A DNA stretch of 19,408 nt from an uncultured Treponema sp. (GCA_934699065.1 CAKUWD010000029.1:1-19408), one strand, 5' to 3'; counted from the stretch's first letter, positions 1 to 7,414 are shown. Numbers and translations: made by a program. The notes: generated by a model from the sequence alone, not told the origin.

Positions 1-282
1 CCCAACGTGGTCAACATCAGAATGTGTAAGCAAAAGAGTTTTTATTGCCCGAGGGTCAATCCCGATTTTTTCAAACTCTTTTTCGATTCCCTTAAAGACA
101 AGATGCCCCGCATCAATCGCTATGGTCACACCGTTTTTAGTATAAAACCATAAGTTTACATCATCCTCTTTAATGCAGCTGATTCCATACTGATATACAC
201 CAGTCTGTGACGGATGCAGCATCCGCTTTCCATACATTGTAAAACGCTTAAGCTTACAATCAAAAAAATACATGAACTTCAT
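1..282 (-). CDS. Metallo-beta-lactamase-fold hydrolase, N-terminal part (runs off the window)
   Basis: The first 94 codons are visible; the rest lies beyond base 1. The visible end reads THSDVDHVG, which is the first metal-binding signature (HxxxDH) of the metallo-beta-lactamase superfamily, preceded by the usual hydrophobic strand (KTLLLTH). An earlier AIDAG segment fits the strand-turn before it. The start is ATG at 282, backed by a clear Shine-Dalgarno GAGGA at 291-295. Members of this fold hydrolyse lactams, thioesters, phosphodiesters and other substrates, so the substrate cannot be told from this fragment. It is followed (upstream on this strand) by a hairpin-rich repeat that separates it from the AraC operon. 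The fold call is firm; the specific function is unknown. Confidence 0.85.
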   Translation of the reverse strand, partial: MKFMYFFDCKLKRFTMYGKRMLHPSQTGVYQYGISCIKEDDVNLWFYTKNGVTIAIDAGHLVFKGIEKEFEKIGIDPRAIKTLLLTHSDVDHVG

Positions 283-295
283 TTTTAGACTCCTC

Positions 296-470
296 TTTCT
301 GGGAGGGGAAAGCCTTCCCCTGCGGTCGCACTTGCTTAAAATTGAAGAGCCGTTAAGAAAAAAGCATTGCTTTTTTTAGGCTCAACGAAAAAACAGCTCG
401 TGAGATTTATCGAACGCATTGCGCCCTACCCCTTCTAACGGGGACACCCCGTAACGCCCCGTTAGTCTTA
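296..470 (-). repeat. Hairpin-rich intergenic element, probably a dispersed repeat
   Basis: This non-coding stretch is packed with inverted repeats. AGGGGAA/TTCCCCT lies at 304-321. A long stem has GAGCC (347-351) and GGCTC (379-383) outside and AAAAAAGC/GCTTTTTT (358-376) inside. ACGGGG/CCCCGT lies at 438-452, nested against TAACGGGG/CCCCGTTA (436-464). It is more GC-rich in patches than the flanking genes. Read on the minus strand, the part ...CCCCGTTAGAAGGGG resembles the right edge of the window (...CCCCTAGGAGAAGGGG), also next to a GC hairpin. That suggests a family of interspersed elements. The A/T-rich stem at 347-383 could act as a bidirectional terminator. No ORF of note is present. 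Confidence 0.55.
347..383. terminator. Possible bidirectional terminator hairpin
   Basis: GAGCC and GGCTC arms enclose a second 8-bp stem AAAAAAGC/GCTTTTTT with a three-base loop. A run of seven T follows the inner stem on the plus strand and a run of A/T is present on the minus strand. It lies between the AraC gene end and the metallo-beta-lactamase-fold gene. It is part of the repeat described above, so its role in termination is inferred from shape only. Confidence 0.4.
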
Positions 471-515
471 TCTTACAATGAAGCTTTACTCTACACTTCT
501 AAAAATCTGCTTTTT

Positions 516-1229
516 TTATAATTGTGATTTCTGGCTTTCCAAAACCTTTGTTACGCTTATTCCGGTAAGCTTACGGCATACATCAGAAAAATGTGACGGT
601 GAAGAAAAGCCTGCGTCCATAGAAGCATCAGTTAAAGAACGGTCATTCATAACTTCACGCCAGACATATTCAAACTGCCGCATTAAAAGATAACTTTTTA
701 GTGCAATTCCGGTTTCGTTTTTGAAAAGATGAGTAAGATAACTTTCTGAGTAGGAATATTTTTCTGCAAGCTCACTGACCCGGTCGCCCAGGTGCTTAAA
801 GTCATCAATATTTTTAAGAAGCTGTAAAATACGTTCATCCAGATTCAATTTAGAAAGCTGAACATCTCCCGCAAAATCAAATATAGTTTTTTTAATGTTA
901 TCTTCGGTGAGCTTTGCCTTATCAAAATCTGCATGAGAAATATTAAGCGCCACAGCCGGCTGCCCTTTTAAAAACTTCTCTCGTAGAACTTCCGCAAAAT
1001 GCGAGGTTGGATCAACAAAAAGGAAAAAAGCAATTTCGCCGTCTGGCGCTTTATGCTCAATATCATTTTCAAGAATTATAACATTGCCGCAAAGCTCTTT
1101 ACCACCAGCCGACAGCCGTAAATCTCCGTTGCCAAAAAACACATGCAGCATATTATGATGATGAACAAGCGTTTCTTTATAAGTCGGAACGACAATAATA
1201 TATGTTTTTTCAAAAAACAGCTTAAACAT
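516..1229 (-). CDS. AraC-family transcriptional regulator
   Basis: 237 residues. The C-terminal third (about 151-225) is an AraC double helix-turn-helix. The first helix pair is around VSELAEKYSYSESYLTHLF and the second around DASMDAGFSSPSHFSDVCRK, matching the classic AGFxSxSxFxxxFxKxxG pattern. The N-terminal half has a histidine-rich HHHNMLHVFF and a GNVIILENDIEHKAP stretch that look like a small cupin-type sensor domain; the ligand is unknown. It is the last gene of a three-gene minus-strand operon, 21 bases after the SRPBCC gene, so it may respond to the substrate or product of the two enzymes-to-be before it. No strong Shine-Dalgarno is visible before the ATG at 1229; translation may depend on the upstream gene. 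Confidence 0.85.
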   Translation of the reverse strand: MFKLFFEKTYIIVVPTYKETLVHHHNMLHVFFGNGDLRLSAGGKELCGNVIILENDIEHKAPDGEIAFFLFVDPTSHFAEVLREKFLKGQPAVALNISHADFDKAKLTEDNIKKTIFDFAGDVQLSKLNLDERILQLLKNIDDFKHLGDRVSELAEKYSYSESYLTHLFKNETGIALKSYLLMRQFEYVWREVMNDRSLTDASMDAGFSSPSHFSDVCRKLTGISVTKVLESQKSQL

Positions 1230-1250
1230 TTCAAAAATCAGCCAGTTGTT

Positions 1251-1688
1251 TTACTCTATTAACAGCTTTTTCCATTTGCGCTGCCGGTGGGCGTAAAACG
1301 CATTTGCCCAGAGCCACACGAAAAAAGTTTTCCAACCGGCCTTGATTGTAACTCTGTCGGTATATTCCGTATTGTTTTCGTCAATCTCTTCAAGAAAAAT
1401 CTCATGATTCCAGACTGGAACAAATTTGTTGCCTTCTTTGCTTGAAACGCCAGTCTTTTCGTCAAAGCGTTCAATTCTGATTGTGTGCGTTCCCATCGGG
1501 ATAAACCCGAACAGCTTGAATTTGTAAGACGAAGCCGTTCCGACGCCCCACTTAAACGAAGAATCTACATCTAGAGGCGTAAATGTCGCATACGGAAACG
1601 CAATATACTGCAAAGTTTCAAGTTTCAGCAAATTTTCAAAAATAGTTTTCCTTGAAGCCGGAAAAAGGCTCGTCTTTTGGACTGTCAT
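1251..1688 (-). CDS. SRPBCC/polyketide-cyclase-like ligand-binding protein
   Basis: 145 residues. Fold features fit the SRPBCC (START/Bet v1-like) superfamily: an N-terminal strand and helix (RKTIFENLLKLETLQ), a run of strands, and a long C-terminal helix (GWKTFFVWLWANAFYAHRQR) that would cap a hydrophobic cavity. Such proteins bind or modify small hydrophobic molecules; no catalytic residues can be assigned here. The ATG at 1688 overlaps the TGA of the preceding ATC-hydrolase-like gene (ATGA, bases 1685-1688), and a GGAG sits inside that gene five bases before the ATG, so the two are translationally coupled. I am fairly sure of the fold and not of any function. Confidence 0.7.
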   Translation of the reverse strand: MTVQKTSLFPASRKTIFENLLKLETLQYIAFPYATFTPLDVDSSFKWGVGTASSYKFKLFGFIPMGTHTIRIERFDEKTGVSSKEGNKFVPVWNHEIFLEEIDENNTEYTDRVTIKAGWKTFFVWLWANAFYAHRQRKWKKLLIE

Positions 1689-2320
1689 AAAAGCTCCAGC
1701 TTAAAATCGCAAAGCTCGTCGCCGGCGCCGATTGTCTTTGTTCTTGTAAACTTAAGCCCAGGCAGATTTCCGTAAGAATGCACATCATTTTCGCAAAACA
1801 AAACATTCAGTTCCGGACAGCCGGCTTCTGTAAGGTAGGTGTGATAAGGACACTGGGTGATATCCATACGGAAACAGCTCTTTTCTTTTGGATAAAACAT
1901 ATTCTTAAAACCCGCTGTTTCGCCGAACATTTTGTGACTCATTGAATCCCACATGTTAAGAAAGAATTTTTTGAAGCCCGGGATTTTGCAGCATTTTGCA
2001 ATCATCTGTCCGGTTTTCGTTGACTTTTCTGCCATAACTTTTTTCATAATTTCCCAGGCAGCATCTTTATCAATTTCTTTCATTGCAATATAAATAGCCG
2101 CTGCTGGGAAAATAAAGTTATCCGTATGAGCACTTACGCCTTTAGGTAAATCTGTATGTGCCGCATACATTTCAAAAAGGCGGTGCTCTGCATCAGTCCA
2201 GGCTTTTTCCACATCAGAAGGTGAAAATCTTTTTGTCATTTCTGTTTTAAAGATTTCTTTGCTTTTTATTACTTTGCAAGCTTTTTTGTTCAATTCATTT
2301 TTCTGATTTTCAGAAAGCAT
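1685..2320 (-). CDS. L-2-amino-thiazoline-4-carboxylic acid hydrolase-like protein
   Basis: 211 residues from ATG 2320, chosen because AGGAG at 2328-2332 is spaced seven bases from it; a longer reading to 2347 would run into the operator. The C-terminal part carries the family signature CPYHTYLTEAGCPEL then LFCENDVHSYG and a terminal CDF (Cys157, Cys168, Cys176, His181, Cys204). This matches proteins annotated as ATC hydrolases, which open a thiazoline ring on the way to cysteine. Most relatives in anaerobes are uncharacterised, so the reaction here is uncertain. It is the first gene of the operon with the SRPBCC and AraC genes. Its promoter carries the shared GTTAGC-N4-GCTAAC palindrome, implying control by the TetR encoded divergently. 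Confidence 0.75.
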   Translation of the reverse strand: MLSENQKNELNKKACKVIKSKEIFKTEMTKRFSPSDVEKAWTDAEHRLFEMYAAHTDLPKGVSAHTDNFIFPAAAIYIAMKEIDKDAAWEIMKKVMAEKSTKTGQMIAKCCKIPGFKKFFLNMWDSMSHKMFGETAGFKNMFYPKEKSCFRMDITQCPYHTYLTEAGCPELNVLFCENDVHSYGNLPGLKFTRTKTIGAGDELCDFKLELL

Positions 2321-2339
2321 GATTATTCTCCTGTTACAA

Positions 2340-2355
2340 GTTAGCAACTGCTAAC
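2340..2355. promoter_or_regulatory. Palindromic operator, copy 1 (ATC-hydrolase operon)
   Basis: GTTAGCAACTGCTAAC is a perfect 6-4-6 inverted repeat (extended to 7-2-7). It lies directly downstream of a predicted minus-strand -10 (AATTAT, 2361 to 2356) and ends 19 bases before the ATG at 2320, so a bound repressor would block the transcription start. The same pattern recurs at 2458, 7399 and 14344. Confidence 0.75.
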
Positions 2356-2384
2356 ATAATTGCACTAAAATCTGGAATTTTCAA
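2356..2384 (-). promoter_or_regulatory. Predicted promoter of the ATC-hydrolase operon
   Basis: On the minus strand, TTGAAA (2384 to 2379), a 17-base spacer and AATTAT (2361 to 2356). The -10 is imperfect (4 of 6) but abuts the operator, as at the other two perfect copies. Confidence 0.5.
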
Positions 2385-2446
2385 TACCTTGCGCTGAATC
2401 TTAAAGCAAGCTCAGGCAACCCTGTGAACATTTTGACAAATATTCA

Positions 2447-2475
2447 TTGACAAGCTTGTAAGTCTGTGCTAACTT
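2447..2475 (+). promoter_or_regulatory. Predicted promoter of the tetR operon
   Basis: A perfect TTGACA (2447-2452), a 17-base spacer and TAACTT (2470-2475), with a TG extended -10 at 2467-2468. A second TTGACA lies at 2433-2438. The start of transcription would be near 2482, about 45 bases before the tetR ATG. Confidence 0.6.
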
Positions 2476-2513
2476 GGCTATGAACATTATTTTATTTGTT
2501 CACAGACTTACAA
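2456..2513. promoter_or_regulatory. 13-bp inverted repeat around the tetR transcription start
   Basis: TTGTAAGTCTGTG (2456-2468) and its exact reverse complement CACAGACTTACAA (2501-2513) are separated by 32 bases. The left arm lies in the promoter spacer, the right arm just before the Shine-Dalgarno. A smaller inverted pair TGAACA/TGTTCA (2481-2486, 2497-2502) is nested within, and CTGTGAACA at 2422-2430 is the reverse complement of 2497-2505. It could be a looped operator or an mRNA structure; the sequence alone does not decide. Confidence 0.6.
2458..2473. promoter_or_regulatory. Operator, copy 2 (tetR promoter, one mismatch)
   Basis: GTAAGTCTGTGCTAAC fits GTTAGY-N4-RCTAAC at 11 of 12 defined positions. 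It covers the spacer and most of the -10 of the tetR promoter, the expected place for autorepression. Confidence 0.6.
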
Positions 2514-2526
2514 AAGGAAGCGCAAA

Positions 2527-3123
2527 ATGGGAAAAGCTTTTTCTGATGATGAAAAATCTAAAATAAAGACCAAGCTGATGGAAGCAGCGATAGAACTCTT
2601 TCATGATAAAGGCGCAAAAACGCTGAGCATAAGAGAAGTCACCAAGCGAGCAGGCATTGCGCAGGGCAGCTTCTACAATTTCTGGGCAGACAAAGATGCG
2701 CTTATAGTTGATGTCGTAAAATACCGCGCAGAGCAAAAATTCAATGCGGTTCTTCCTGAATTCAAGAAACAGCTTAAAGACCCTGCCAAATTTTTGGCTG
2801 ATAAAACCTACGAATGGTGCATCGACTTGAAGCGCAAAACCGAAACCCAGAGCCTTTACCGCGAAAGCATGAAAATCTTGCACCGCGACACACCGACGGA
2901 CGCAAACAAAGTTGCGGCTGTCTATAAAGACACGCTTGAAGAAATTGCCGCCTGGTGGATAAGCCACAATGTAGCAAAAAAAGTTGACGTTCAGGGAATC
3001 ATCAATGTCTTTGCAGGCATTTCTGTAATTGTTACTAATTCAGCACAATTTGACACAGAATATTATGACGAGATTTTCCGCACCTTTATTGAAAGCGGAA
3101 TCAGAAAATACGTGGAGGCCTAA
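2527..3123 (+). CDS. TetR-family transcriptional repressor
   Basis: 198 residues. Residues about 14-60 form the TetR/AcrR DNA-binding domain: an amphipathic helix (KLMEAAIELFHDKG), then the helix-turn-helix TLSIREVTKRAGIAQGSFYNFWADKDAL, ending with the characteristic F/Y-x-x-K-D/E-x-L. The remaining helical part would bind an unknown ligand. The ATG at 2527 is preceded by AGGAAG at 2515-2520. It starts an operon with the RPH-like gene (one base between stop and start) and the MATE exporter, a typical arrangement for a drug-responsive repressor controlling its own efflux genes. Its promoter carries a near-match to the palindrome found at three other promoters in this window, so I infer that it controls those as well. 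Confidence 0.9.
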   Translation: MGKAFSDDEKSKIKTKLMEAAIELFHDKGAKTLSIREVTKRAGIAQGSFYNFWADKDALIVDVVKYRAEQKFNAVLPEFKKQLKDPAKFLADKTYEWCIDLKRKTETQSLYRESMKILHRDTPTDANKVAAVYKDTLEEIAAWWISHNVAKKVDVQGIINVFAGISVIVTNSAQFDTEYYDEIFRTFIESGIRKYVEA

Positions 3124-3124
3124 A

Positions 3125-5611
3125 ATGTTAGTTTTAGATTTTAATCAAATCAGCAAGAATGATGTAAATATCGCAGGCGGCAAAGGAGCAAACCTCGGCG
3201 AAATGACAAAATGCGGAATCACTGTTCCGGGCGGCTTCGTTGTTACTGCCGAAGCCTACCGCTTACTTATAGAAGAAAACAACCTGAAAGCAGATTTTTC
3301 TGCAAAACTTGAACAAGCCCAAAACAATGAAACAAAACTGCTTGCAGCGGCTGAACATTTCCGCACAGCTATAAAAAATGCCGCATTGCCGGCCGCGCTA
3401 GAAAAAGAAATCCGCGAAAAATTTGCGGCTCTAGGCGCAGAACGTGTAGCCGTGCGATCTTCTGCAACGGCAGAAGATTTGCCCGACGCAAGCTTTGCCG
3501 GCCAGCAGGAAACATACCTCAATGTCAGAGGCATCGACGAAGTTCTGGCACAAATAAAAGAGTGTTATGCCTCTCTTTGGGGCAACCGCGCTGTCTGCTA
3601 CAGGCAAAACCAGGGCTACGACCAGCTTTCCGTTGCGCTTGCGGTTGTCGTTCAGCAAATGGTTGAATCTGAAAAAGCCGGTGTGCTTTTTACAGCAAAT
3701 CCAGTAAGCGGCAGCAAAGACGAGATTCAGATTAACGCAAGCTGGGGGCTTGGAGAAAGCGTTGTAAGCGGAAAAGTAACGGCAGATTCATTTGTCTGTT
3801 CAAAAGACGGAAAAGTAAAATCTTCTGTGTGCGGTTCTAAAAAAACGCAGATTGTTTATGCAGACGACGGCACTAAAAACGGCACAAAAGAAATCTCGGT
3901 TGAAGAAGCAGCTCAGAAAAAGCATTGCCTTTCAGAAGAGGAAATTGCAGAGCTTTGTGCGGAAGGTGTAAAAATCGAAAAGCATTACGGTTTTCCGATG
4001 GATATTGAATGGGCAATCAAAGGCGGCAAAGTCTATATTTTGCAGGCGCGCGCAATTACGACGCTCGGCACAGAAACGGAAAATGCAGAAGAGCTGGCTT
4101 TGATTCAAAAATATATCGAAGGCACAAAGATCAAAGGCCCGCAAAAAAAGAACATGGCTTTTCAGCTTGAAAAAATGCCTTACGCTTACCGACCGCTTGA
4201 CTATGATTTTATAATGCAGATTAATCACCAGAAAGCAGTGATTTTCAGCGAAAACGGGCTTGAACTTTCGAGCGATCCGCAATTTGACGATGACGGAATC
4301 ATGACGCTGCCAAAGTCTTCGGTTAAAATCAACCGCAAGATTTTTAAGATTTTCAAGACATTAAAGAACATCAAAGATTTTGACTGGTGCGAAAAGCATT
4401 GCCGCGACCTGATGCCAAAGCATGAGGCAGAAATAGCGCGAATCAAAAAGCTTGATTTTTCAACAATGACAATCGCCGAATGTGGAGACTTTATAAAGCA
4501 CGCTTTTCAGCTGACAGCAGACATAAGCTATGACAGGTTTATGTATGCGGTTTTTCCGGGCGTTGTCGGCGGCGGTCTTTCCAAAGTCATCAAGAAGATA
4601 AACCCAAAATATACGACTTACGATTTTTATTGGGGCTTGGATAACAAGACCTCGGTTGTTACAAAAGACGTTGCAAAGCTTGCAGAAAATCTCGGCAAGA
4701 TTGACGGCGTAAAAGATGCAATTTGCAGCGGCAAAAAATATGATGATATATGCAAGCTGTTCCCGGAAACTGTTCCGCTTTTCAATGCTTTTCTTGAAAA
4801 GAACGGCTACAAATCTGATTTCAACTGCTACTGCATAATTGCGCACACGCTTATAGAAGAGCCAGACCGGCTTTTGAACATTTTGCGGCCGCTTCTTGCA
4901 AATGAAGATGCAGCCGTTTCAGAAAATACAAAAGATTTTAGTGTACTCATGGAGCAAATCAAAGCAATCTACGGCTCTGATTTTCCGGCGCTTGAAAAGA
5001 AAATCAATCAGTACAGATATTTTCACGTTGTACGCGAAGAAACTCAGTATCTTTGGGAAACACTTTTCTGCTTTGTGCGCCGTTGCCTTGAAAGAACAAA
5101 TGAACTTCTTTTGGGCAACAGCGATTATGAGCACGGCATTGCAAATCTGTCTTACAAAGAACTCATCGCAACCTGTGCGCACGGCACTTTAAGCGAATCT
5201 GATCAAGAAAAGATTACACGCCGCAATTCAAAGCACCCGCTTGCAGAAAAAGTTTGGGCTGCTTCAAAGCTGCTTGTCTTTGATTCAAACGGCGAAACGC
5301 TCAAAGGCATAAGCGGAAGCATCGGCGTGGCAGTCGGGCCGGCAAGGATTATCAGAAGCCCGGAAGAATTCTACAAAATGCAGAAAGGCGATGTGCTTGT
5401 GTGCGAACTAACCGACCCTGAATGGACGCCGCTTTTTAAGCTTGCAAGCGCAGTTGTTGCAGACACCGGTTCTGAACTTAGCCACGCCGCAATCGTAGCA
5501 CGCGAATTCGGGTTGCCGGCAGTTTTGGGCACAGGCTTTGCAACACAGCGTTTCAGCGACGGCCAGACAATACGTGTAGACGGCGATAAAGGCGAAGCCT
5601 GCGCTGTGTGA
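3125..5611 (+). CDS. PEP-synthase-like / rifampicin-phosphotransferase-like ATP dikinase
   Basis: 828 residues from ATG 3125, chosen because GGAGG (3114-3118) precedes it, it follows the tetR stop by one base, and MLVLDFNQI aligns with family N-termini. Residues 1-325 are the pyruvate-phosphate-dikinase ATP-grasp domain (GGKGANLGEM 18-27, RSSATAEDLPDASFAG 111-126, a DIEWA segment near its end). Residues 330-735 form a diverged helical substrate domain. The last 90 are the swivelling phospho-histidine domain with SHAAIVARE; His787 is 41 residues from the end. There is no C-terminal TIM barrel, so it cannot be a standard PEP synthase. The domain order and length match rifampicin phosphotransferases (RPH), which transfer phosphate from ATP through the histidine to a drug. 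The substrate here is unknown; the MATE neighbour suggests a xenobiotic. Confidence 0.8.
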   Translation: MLVLDFNQISKNDVNIAGGKGANLGEMTKCGITVPGGFVVTAEAYRLLIEENNLKADFSAKLEQAQNNETKLLAAAEHFRTAIKNAALPAALEKEIREKFAALGAERVAVRSSATAEDLPDASFAGQQETYLNVRGIDEVLAQIKECYASLWGNRAVCYRQNQGYDQLSVALAVVVQQMVESEKAGVLFTANPVSGSKDEIQINASWGLGESVVSGKVTADSFVCSKDGKVKSSVCGSKKTQIVYADDGTKNGTKEISVEEAAQKKHCLSEEEIAELCAEGVKIEKHYGFPMDIEWAIKGGKVYILQARAITTLGTETENAEELALIQKYIEGTKIKGPQKKNMAFQLEKMPYAYRPLDYDFIMQINHQKAVIFSENGLELSSDPQFDDDGIMTLPKSSVKINRKIFKIFKTLKNIKDFDWCEKHCRDLMPKHEAEIARIKKLDFSTMTIAECGDFIKHAFQLTADISYDRFMYAVFPGVVGGGLSKVIKKINPKYTTYDFYWGLDNKTSVVTKDVAKLAENLGKIDGVKDAICSGKKYDDICKLFPETVPLFNAFLEKNGYKSDFNCYCIIAHTLIEEPDRLLNILRPLLANEDAAVSENTKDFSVLMEQIKAIYGSDFPALEKKINQYRYFHVVREETQYLWETLFCFVRRCLERTNELLLGNSDYEHGIANLSYKELIATCAHGTLSESDQEKITRRNSKHPLAEKVWAASKLLVFDSNGETLKGISGSIGVAVGPARIIRSPEEFYKMQKGDVLVCELTDPEWTPLFKLASAVVADTGSELSHAAIVAREFGLPAVLGTGFATQRFSDGQTIRVDGDKGEACAV

Positions 5612-5621
5612 GGAATGTACA

Positions 5622-6989
5622 ATGACAAAAGAAGAAAGACGCGAAAAAATATTGACTGAGCCGGTTTTGCCGTTACTTGTAAAAATGGCTGTACCCACAA
5701 TTCTTGGAATGCTGGTGATGACAATCTATAACCTGACAGACACATTCTTTATAGGGCGGCTCGGCAACAAAAGCATGACCGCCGCAATCGGCATTTCGTT
5801 CAGTTTTGTAAGCTTTATTCAGGCACTTGGCTTTTGGTTCGGCTACGGCAGCGGCAACACAATGTCGCGCAGGCTTGGCGAGAAAAACGACAAAGAAGCG
5901 GAAATTATTTCTTCAACAGGAATTGTGCTCTCTCTCATAGCAGGCATAGCCGTAACAGTTCCGCTTTTAGTTTTTGTACGCCAGCTTGCCGTTTTTTTGG
6001 GTGGCAGCGCAAGCCCTGCCCTTCTAGAGTTCAGCACACAATACATCAGAATTATTCTGTTTTCTGTGCCGTTCAGCCTTTACGGCACAACGCTTTATAA
6101 CCAGATGCGCCTTTGCGGCAACGTAAAAGACGGTATGATGGGGCTTTTGTCCGGCATGATTTTGAACATGATTCTTGACCCTGTTTTCATTTTCGTTTTC
6201 AAGATGGGCTTTATCGGTGCCGGCTGGGCAACCTTTGCCGGGCAGGTTGCTGGTTCGGCAGTTCTTACGGTTCTTGCAAGCCGGAACGGCAACATTCCGG
6301 TAAGCCTTATAAAAGCCAGATTTTCCGGCAACAGGATTTATCATATCCTTGCGGGCGGCGCACCAAACTTTTCAAGGCAGGGCATTACAAGCGTTGCCGC
6401 AATTTTGCTGAACATTGTTGCAGCCCGCTACGGCGAAGAAACAATCGCCGCACTCACCATTGCCACAAGAATTGTCGCACTTGCTTATATGATTATGATT
6501 GGCTGGGGTCAGGGGTTTCAGCCGATTTGCGCGATGAACTGGGGCGCAAAGCAATACGGCAGGGTCAAAAAAGCCTTGTCACTTTCCGCCGGAATAGGAA
6601 CAGCCTTTCTTGTGCTTGCCACAGCCGTGCTTGCATTAAGTGCACAAAACGTAAGCGCGCTCTTCTCAAAAAACAGCGATGTAACTGAACTAGCCGCGAA
6701 AATCTTGCGCCTGCAATGCATAAGCCTGCCTGTAATGGGAATCTACGCATTATGCAGCATGTTCATGCAGAATATCGGACGATATTTTTCTGCGCTTTGG
6801 ATTTCCGTTGCACGGCAAGGCATTTTCTACATTCCGCTGCTTTTCGCCCTGCCGCCGCTTTTCAGCGCGTCTGGTTTGAGCGCACAGGCAGGCCTTTTCT
6901 GTGTTCAGCCCGCCGCCGACATAGCTTCGTTCATATTCGCTCTTGCAGTTGTCGCAGGCACTATGAAAAAGATTAAAAGCGCGAAATGA
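5622..6989 (+). CDS. MATE-family multidrug/cation antiporter
   Basis: 455 residues with about twelve hydrophobic segments in two six-helix halves. The opening LPLLVKMAVPTILGMLVMTIYNLTDTFFIGRLG and the GNTMSRRLGE loop are typical of the MATE family (MatE), which exports drugs and organic cations using a Na+ or H+ gradient across the inner membrane. The second half starts around GGAPNFSRQGITSVAAILLN, and GWGQGFQPICAMNWGA is a matching family segment. Length is normal. The start lies ten bases after the RPH-like stop, with the Shine-Dalgarno GAGGA overlapping that stop codon, so it is in the same operon. The transported compound is unknown. It converges with the methyltransferase remnant, with 25 bases between the two stops and no clear terminator. 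Confidence 0.9.
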   Translation: MTKEERREKILTEPVLPLLVKMAVPTILGMLVMTIYNLTDTFFIGRLGNKSMTAAIGISFSFVSFIQALGFWFGYGSGNTMSRRLGEKNDKEAEIISSTGIVLSLIAGIAVTVPLLVFVRQLAVFLGGSASPALLEFSTQYIRIILFSVPFSLYGTTLYNQMRLCGNVKDGMMGLLSGMILNMILDPVFIFVFKMGFIGAGWATFAGQVAGSAVLTVLASRNGNIPVSLIKARFSGNRIYHILAGGAPNFSRQGITSVAAILLNIVAARYGEETIAALTIATRIVALAYMIMIGWGQGFQPICAMNWGAKQYGRVKKALSLSAGIGTAFLVLATAVLALSAQNVSALFSKNSDVTELAAKILRLQCISLPVMGIYALCSMFMQNIGRYFSALWISVARQGIFYIPLLFALPPLFSASGLSAQAGLFCVQPAADIASFIFALAVVAGTMKKIKSAK

Positions 6990-7014
6990 TTGCTGCTTCA
7001 AACACCTTCTTGTT

Positions 7015-7353
7015 TTACGCAGGAACTTTGCCAGCTACGCAGAAAAGAGTTCCGTTTTTTTCAACGGACACATTGCAGAAACCGGCTCTTTCAAGAAGCA
7101 CTTTGATTTCTTCGGCAGTGTAGCGCGTCATGCACGGAACTTTCTTTTCCCAATCGATATCAGGCGAGCCGTAATTGTTGATTATCACGAAAGAGCCGCC
7201 GCCGCACCCCAAATCTACGATTGTGCCTGTTTGCGGAACTTCAAAAAGGTTGAACGCCCATTTTGCCATCGGCAGATGTTCTTTTTCCATTGTTACAAGC
7301 ATAAGGCGGCCAAGCAAACCACGCGGATGCCCAAAATTATCAGTGAATGACAT
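7015..7353 (-). pseudogene. Class I SAM methyltransferase with an in-frame internal deletion
   Basis: 112 residues from ATG 7353, which has a strong GGAGG five bases upstream. The N-terminus (FTDNFGHPRGLLGRLML, then WAFNLF) and SAM motif I (VDLGCGGG) are normal for a family of about 200-residue methyltransferases common in anaerobes. Motif I then runs straight into FVIINNYG and YTAEEIKVLLERAGF, which in relatives come after the core of the Rossmann fold. By my recollection of the family, about 90 residues with motifs II-III and the substrate region are absent. The junction reads GGCGGCGGC, so recombination between a GGCGGC in motif I and one in the usual KPGGS segment would explain it. SAM binding is unlikely to be intact. 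The reading frame, promoter and operator are preserved, so the loss may be recent or the short protein may be kept. Confidence 0.75.
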
Positions 7354-7398
7354 TCTTTCCTCCAGCCCTTGCAAATCAGGCATATAAAATTCAAAATT

Positions 7399-7414
7399 GT
7401 TAGTGAAAACTAAC
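7399..7414. promoter_or_regulatory. Palindromic operator, copy 3 (methyltransferase remnant)
   Basis: GTTAGTGAAAACTAAC is a perfect 6-4-6 inverted repeat (seven-base arms with the flanking T/A). It begins eight bases past the -10 on the minus strand, so it covers the predicted transcription start, and ends 45 bases before the ATG at 7353. Confidence 0.75.

Noticed and set aside
458..470. GTTAGTCTTA as a fifth operator copy
   Set aside because: Only the left half matches; there is no RCTAAC half at the right spacing, and it is part of the hairpin repeat.
3029..3124. A 32-residue N-terminal extension of the RPH-like protein
   Set aside because: It lies entirely within the end of tetR in another frame; the ATG at 3125 has GGAGG and matches family N-termini.
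3125..5611. True PEP synthase (gluconeogenesis)
   Set aside because: No C-terminal PEP-binding TIM barrel; domain order and length fit RPH-like proteins instead.
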